From Erythrobacter longus (GTDB lineage Bacteria; Pseudomonadota; Alphaproteobacteria; Sphingomonadales; Sphingomonadaceae), in NCBI RefSeq assembly GCF_000715015.1, contig NZ_JMIW01000009.1, forward strand, positions 62,001 through 126,000: 64,000 nucleotides of DNA, read 5' to 3'. Below are positions 60,335 through 64,000 of this stretch, in pieces; positions within the stretch are counted from its first letter, which is position 1, and each line of letters opens with the position of its first letter. The notes beneath the pieces are model-generated. The model saw only the letters and a list, made by a program, of their open reading frames with translations, made no database searches and was not told the origin of the DNA. The translations under genes and the position numbers were made by a program.

Positions 60335-63297
60335 TGGTAGGGTTCGGTTTTGGAACCGGCTTTGGCAATGAGTTTTCACGGTTTGCGCATTTTTCGGATG
60401 GGCAGCCGGCAAACCAGGGTTTGAAGCCAGGTAGCAATTGGGACGGCGCGCCCTCCAGCGGCTTTGCAAGTGTTCCGACCGATCCGGCGCGCACCACTGC
60501 AAAGCCGGTTTGTCGCTTGCTCACCCCGCCACGGCAAACCGTGCGGATTGCGAATGTGATCGGCGTGTTTGCAGCGGCCAACAATGACGGATCGTTGATC
60601 CCCAATCTCGGGCTCTCGCATGTGGATTTTCATTGCGAAGGCAACGTACTTCGCGTCGAAAGTCCGACATTCCGCACTTTTGAGCGCGCGGATGGTTCGA
60701 CCTATGAAATACTGGGTTGGTGGGTCACATTGAGCAAGCCATCGGGCAAAGAAGGCATCGCACACGTCTATGCCGAAGCCGTGCCCAGCGATGGATCGAT
60801 GCAGTCACGGATTTCAGGGCCTTTCAGCTATCTCATGGCATCGAAGACCTTCGATTATGATGTGACCGTGGCGGCGAGTGGCGGCGCAGACTTCCTTAGC
60901 ATGGAAGATGCCTTCACCCACCTCAGAGCCCAAAATGCTCAGCACCCACGGGTCCGTGTTCTTGAGAGCGGTGAATATGATTTGGGTAATGCCAATCGTC
61001 ATTCACCGGCAGGTTGGTGCAGGATTGAGGCGGATGCGCCGGTGACGTTTCTTCAAGCACCCCCGGCGCTGGAAGGGGATTTCACCCGCATGCGGCCAGG
61101 CATGGAAAGCCTGCACTTCAAAGGCCCTGAGATCACAATCGACTTTGTCGAAACCTTGGAGTTTTACACCGAACTTGAAGATGGTGAGCATTGGCTTGAT
61201 GGGATACACATCGTCCAAAGTCGGGGGCGCGAAAACCTTTGGCGTTCAGTTCCGCGAAACATCATCCCCGCCTTATTTCGCAACGGCGCTTGGTTCACTG
61301 ATTGCGTTGTGACCGATGTGAATGATGTGTTCGACAAGGCTCCGCTGGTGCGTGGATGCAGAACTTCGGCAACATGGGCAGATTTGGCGCAAGACGCCTT
61401 GTGCTTTGTTGCGAACGAAGTCGAAGACCACTCAAGCGCATTCTATTACACAAATGTCGACGCCATGGGCCTCACCTATTCCGGGACTGGAACAGCGACA
61501 GTCTCGATCCGCAATTCGCCGCGAAGCCTTGTCCTGAGAGTGGATGGCGTTGACGTGGCCAGCTTTGCATTTGATGGCAGTGAGCAGGCTTTTAGGGATG
61601 ATACGAACTACCGCGTTGCAAGCGCCGTAGATTGGGTCAATTCTCAGACGGGTTGGTCCGCGGCGCTTCTGGATGATACACGAGCCGGCGTTTCTTTATC
61701 TCCTCCCGGGACCACCAATGGAGGAGCGCAAGAAGATATCGCAGTGCCAGCCACGCTGCCTACCCACTTCGACATCCACTCAGACATTTACCAGCTGCCG
61801 ATCTTGCCTGAATTTCGGGAGAATATGGTCTTTGCGTTTAATCGCCTGTGGCAAATTGACGCACAGAACATCTTTATCCAGGACCGGCCCGGGGTGCTCG
61901 ATAGCGTTGTTATCGGCAATGCGCTGTACAACAACCTTGGTACGCCGGACGAAGGGCTGCAATCTGACCTTGGCGGGATGATCAGTCACGGGGTGTTTGC
62001 GCATAACACCATGGCAACGCAGCGCGCTTTGATTTCATCTGATGGTCAAGGCGGCGATATCTACTCCCTGATTGCCAACAATGTGATCCTGCGTATGACC
62101 GTGCGAAACGGCGACCCGATCCCACCTGCCTTAACGGTGAGAGACAATCACGTTGTGCAGGAGGTAGGACTTCCCGCAGGGCTGGAAGGGACATCAAGCG
62201 GAGGGGATAGCACAACGCTCTTCAACGATGCCATCAACGGCGACTTTACCCCCACTGGAGACTTGCTCATCAACGGGGCGTCACCATCTGTTGCGAATGA
62301 TCTCGTCGCAGGATCATTCCCTGAGATTGCCAGCAAAGGGGCACTCGCCGCCGTTGCCACAATCAACACAGGTGATCCATTGCCGTCATGGAGCATCGCG
62401 CCCTCTATTACCGGCATAGCCGAGGTCGGGGAAACCTTGACGGGTGATGATGGCGTTATCGAAAATGGGGCAGTGAACGATCGGCAATGGTTGCGAGGCG
62501 GGCTTGCGATCCCGGGCGCGATCAACACCAGTTACACTCTGGTTGCTGACGATGAGGCCACGCTCATCGCATACGCGGTCGAGGCAACTGGCCCGGGAGG
62601 CGTCAATTTTGCCGTCAGCGCAGACGTTGGGCCTATCGCAGCAGCGACTGGGCCAGGAGATGATCTGGTGCTTGTCGATAGCGTTCAGGGCGGCGGCTCT
62701 GCAGGCTCGGCATCGGCAACAGGCCTTATCGCGTCCGGCGCCAACAGACAGGTGTTTGCCATGGTTGGTGCAGGCACAAGCGATGCGGTCAGCAACATCG
62801 GCTGCGTCATCACCGGTACCAGCGGCACAGTCGCCATGACCCGGGTCTTCTTCAGCGGCACACAAAGCGCCAACCCAGCAAGCTCTCTGGAGGCATTTGC
62901 CGGGTTTGTGATTGATGAAGCGAACCTGCCGGGTGATGGGCCTTATGACCTTGTCGCAAGTGCAACTGGAGCAAATGTTCCAGACAAAGTTGGCATTGTT
63001 GCAAGCTCTGTCGCCAACGCGCCCATTTCGCCCACTATCGCGTTTGAGCGCTCTGCCAGCATTACGGCCAGTGCTAGCGCAGATGGCACTCTTGTATTGG
63101 CGGGGCTTGGTTCAAGCACTGCTACGAGCGGAGCGGCGATGACCGGTGCGACCCAAGTGGAAAACCTGTTTTCCTACGGAGACGGCATCCAGCTTGGTTG
63201 GGCCATGGCGGACACAGGACCACTCACAGTTACAAACTCCGTTAATGGTCGTAACGTAAGCGCGCTTGTCCTGTTCGAGCCTGCCCCCGTGACTTAG
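60334..63297 (+). CDS. Large spike/fibre protein with beta-helix and Ig-like parts (GTA or phage head-spike-like)
   Basis: A 987-residue protein with no signal peptide or membrane helix. The start GFGFGTGFGNEFSRFAHFSD may anchor it to the base protein. Residues of about 180-560 look like right-handed beta-helix material (VAASGGADFLSMEDAFTHLR, repeated aromatic-flanked short strands). Near residues 690-770 is an Ig-like module (WLRGGLAIPGAINTSYTLVA then DDEATLIAYAVEATGPGG) common in phage-type proteins. The C-terminal 220 residues are a Ser/Gly/Ala-rich beta domain. Such spikes bind capsular polysaccharide in Rhodobacter GTA. It is translationally coupled to the base gene and sits in the EPS locus. 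Confidence 0.7.
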   Translation: MVGFGFGTGFGNEFSRFAHFSDGQPANQGLKPGSNWDGAPSSGFASVPTDPARTTAKPVCRLLTPPRQTVRIANVIGVFAAANNDGSLIPNLGLSHVDFHCEGNVLRVESPTFRTFERADGSTYEILGWWVTLSKPSGKEGIAHVYAEAVPSDGSMQSRISGPFSYLMASKTFDYDVTVAASGGADFLSMEDAFTHLRAQNAQHPRVRVLESGEYDLGNANRHSPAGWCRIEADAPVTFLQAPPALEGDFTRMRPGMESLHFKGPEITIDFVETLEFYTELEDGEHWLDGIHIVQSRGRENLWRSVPRNIIPALFRNGAWFTDCVVTDVNDVFDKAPLVRGCRTSATWADLAQDALCFVANEVEDHSSAFYYTNVDAMGLTYSGTGTATVSIRNSPRSLVLRVDGVDVASFAFDGSEQAFRDDTNYRVASAVDWVNSQTGWSAALLDDTRAGVSLSPPGTTNGGAQEDIAVPATLPTHFDIHSDIYQLPILPEFRENMVFAFNRLWQIDAQNIFIQDRPGVLDSVVIGNALYNNLGTPDEGLQSDLGGMISHGVFAHNTMATQRALISSDGQGGDIYSLIANNVILRMTVRNGDPIPPALTVRDNHVVQEVGLPAGLEGTSSGGDSTTLFNDAINGDFTPTGDLLINGASPSVANDLVAGSFPEIASKGALAAVATINTGDPLPSWSIAPSITGIAEVGETLTGDDGVIENGAVNDRQWLRGGLAIPGAINTSYTLVADDEATLIAYAVEATGPGGVNFAVSADVGPIAAATGPGDDLVLVDSVQGGGSAGSASATGLIASGANRQVFAMVGAGTSDAVSNIGCVITGTSGTVAMTRVFFSGTQSANPASSLEAFAGFVIDEANLPGDGPYDLVASATGANVPDKVGIVASSVANAPISPTIAFERSASITASASADGTLVLAGLGSSTATSGAAMTGATQVENLFSYGDGIQLGWAMADTGPLTVTNSVNGRNVSALVLFEPAPVT

Positions 63298-63314
63298 TCA
63301 CCGCTTTCGTGAGG

Positions 63315-64000
63315 TCACGCACTATGATCATTGGGCCTTAGCCGTTTGCGGCTTTGCTCAATGATCATGGTGCGCAACTCAGCAGGAACGACAAGCACCG
63401 CACCAAGCAGTGTGAGAGATCCGACAATCACCCCGGCCAGCAGCTTGTATTCAGGTGCTGGCAGCATCTCCACTGTCATTATCGCAACCAACAGGCCTAG
63501 TGTGGCTGGGATCTGGGTAAACCAGAACCGCCAACTTCCGAAGCCTGAACTGGCGACGAGGAAGAGCGCCTCGAACGTGCGCCTGAAGAGAAAGGCGCCC
63601 ACAACTCCCATCAACCCGTATGTGTTAGCGCAGTATAAGAGCAAGGCGAGGTAGGGCACGATCATGCTGAGCTGAAACTTGGCAACAAAGGCCCCGCGCT
63701 CCTGCGATTGCAAGAACACAGCCATCGTTTGAACGATTGCCGTCACGTAGAAAGCGCACAAGAGCCAAGTGCCTACTTCGACAGATTGCGGGTCCAAATT
63801 ATTGCCGAGCCAAACGACCAAAAGCGGTTCAATCAGATAGATCAGACCCACGATCATCGGCGCAAAACACGCCGACATTACAATCGAATAATACAGCGCC
63901 ATTTTCTGCGCTTTTACGCCCGCGGAGACTGAGAGGCGGGGAAAGAGCACTTTGATGAGCGACTGTGGGATCAATTGGAGACGGCTGACGATCTGAAACG
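63315..64000 (-). CDS. Polysaccharide flippase (Wzx/MOP superfamily), N-terminus off the window
   Basis: The C-terminal 228 codons of a flippase-type membrane protein; the frame continues past the right edge. Hydrophobic helices are visible: YYSIVMSACFAPMIVGLIYL, GTWLLCAFYVTAIVQTMAVF, KFQLSMIVPYLALLLYC, YGLMGVVGAFLFRRTFEALF, TQIPATLGLLVAIMTVEML and VIVGSLTLLGAVLVVP. The start PQSLIKVLFPRLS matches the mid-part of MOP flippases. It should move lipid-linked repeat units across the inner membrane for this locus. Confidence 0.85.
   Translation of the reverse strand, partial: FQIVSRLQLIPQSLIKVLFPRLSVSAGVKAQKMALYYSIVMSACFAPMIVGLIYLIEPLLVVWLGNNLDPQSVEVGTWLLCAFYVTAIVQTMAVFLQSQERGAFVAKFQLSMIVPYLALLLYCANTYGLMGVVGAFLFRRTFEALFLVASSGFGSWRFWFTQIPATLGLLVAIMTVEMLPAPEYKLLAGVIVGSLTLLGAVLVVPAELRTMIIEQSRKRLRPNDHSA

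Overview
The window looks like chromosomal DNA of a GC-rich alphaproteobacterium of the order Sphingomonadales, most likely Erythrobacteraceae. The reasons are the origin-proximal gene order coaBC, ubiB, ubiE, mutM, rpsT, dnaA shared with Caulobacter-like alphaproteobacteria, lineage-restricted families (CC_3452, DUF6491, UPF0262, DUF4136, DUF3667, DUF4197) and the style of the DnaA and ribosomal proteins. No tRNA, rRNA or CRISPR array was recognised. Taxonomy and family names come from memory of protein families, not from a search.

Layout. 1-8 kb: coenzyme A and ubiquinone synthesis, DNA repair (mutM), rpsT and dnaA behind a hairpin-rich leader. 8-18 kb: mixed housekeeping genes (MoeB-like, yaaA, cobB, dapB, a K+ channel, nth, dapE with a dicarboxylate symporter and a GNAT enzyme, cupin, GST, VOC). 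18-25 kb: an orphan curlin-repeat protein, then rpmH-rnpA-yidD-yidC-engB and a secreted ClpP-fold protein. 25-30 kb: comM (yifB) is split by a 3.4-kb IS1595-like element with 26-bp imperfect terminal inverted repeats, an 8-bp target duplication and at least five passenger ORFs. 30-46 kb: popeye-like cNMP protein, recQ, HxlR regulator, a candidate structured RNA, rpmJ, galE, lipoprotein plus M14 carboxypeptidase, cdd plus GH25-like protein, dnaB, rpoZ, ftsH. 46-51 kb: a TetR-controlled DevBCA/TolC-like exporter with twin operators. 51-64 kb: MaoC and CaiB/BaiF enzymes, then an exopolysaccharide locus (Alg14/Alg13-type pair, Wza, Wzz-Wzc tyrosine kinase, glycosyltransferases, flippase) that also holds two genes resembling the head-spike base and spike fibre of the Rhodobacter gene transfer agent.

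Most unusual signals: (1) three genes (mutM, a hypothetical at 18221, cdd) end in tandem repeats of 13 or 14 bp that copy the stop codon, so stops fall in all three frames; (2) a bipartite element with a 24-bp perfect palindrome and a matching half-site about 54 bp upstream occurs in near-identical layout before yaaA and before the exopolysaccharide genes; (3) a GTA-type spike pair lies inside a capsule/EPS locus; (4) the IS1595-like element carries a passenger operon with a tiny overlapping membrane-peptide ORF; (5) CoaBC carries an acidic linker of roughly 185 residues between its two enzyme domains; (6) a multi-hairpin RNA candidate lies behind the CC_3452 gene.
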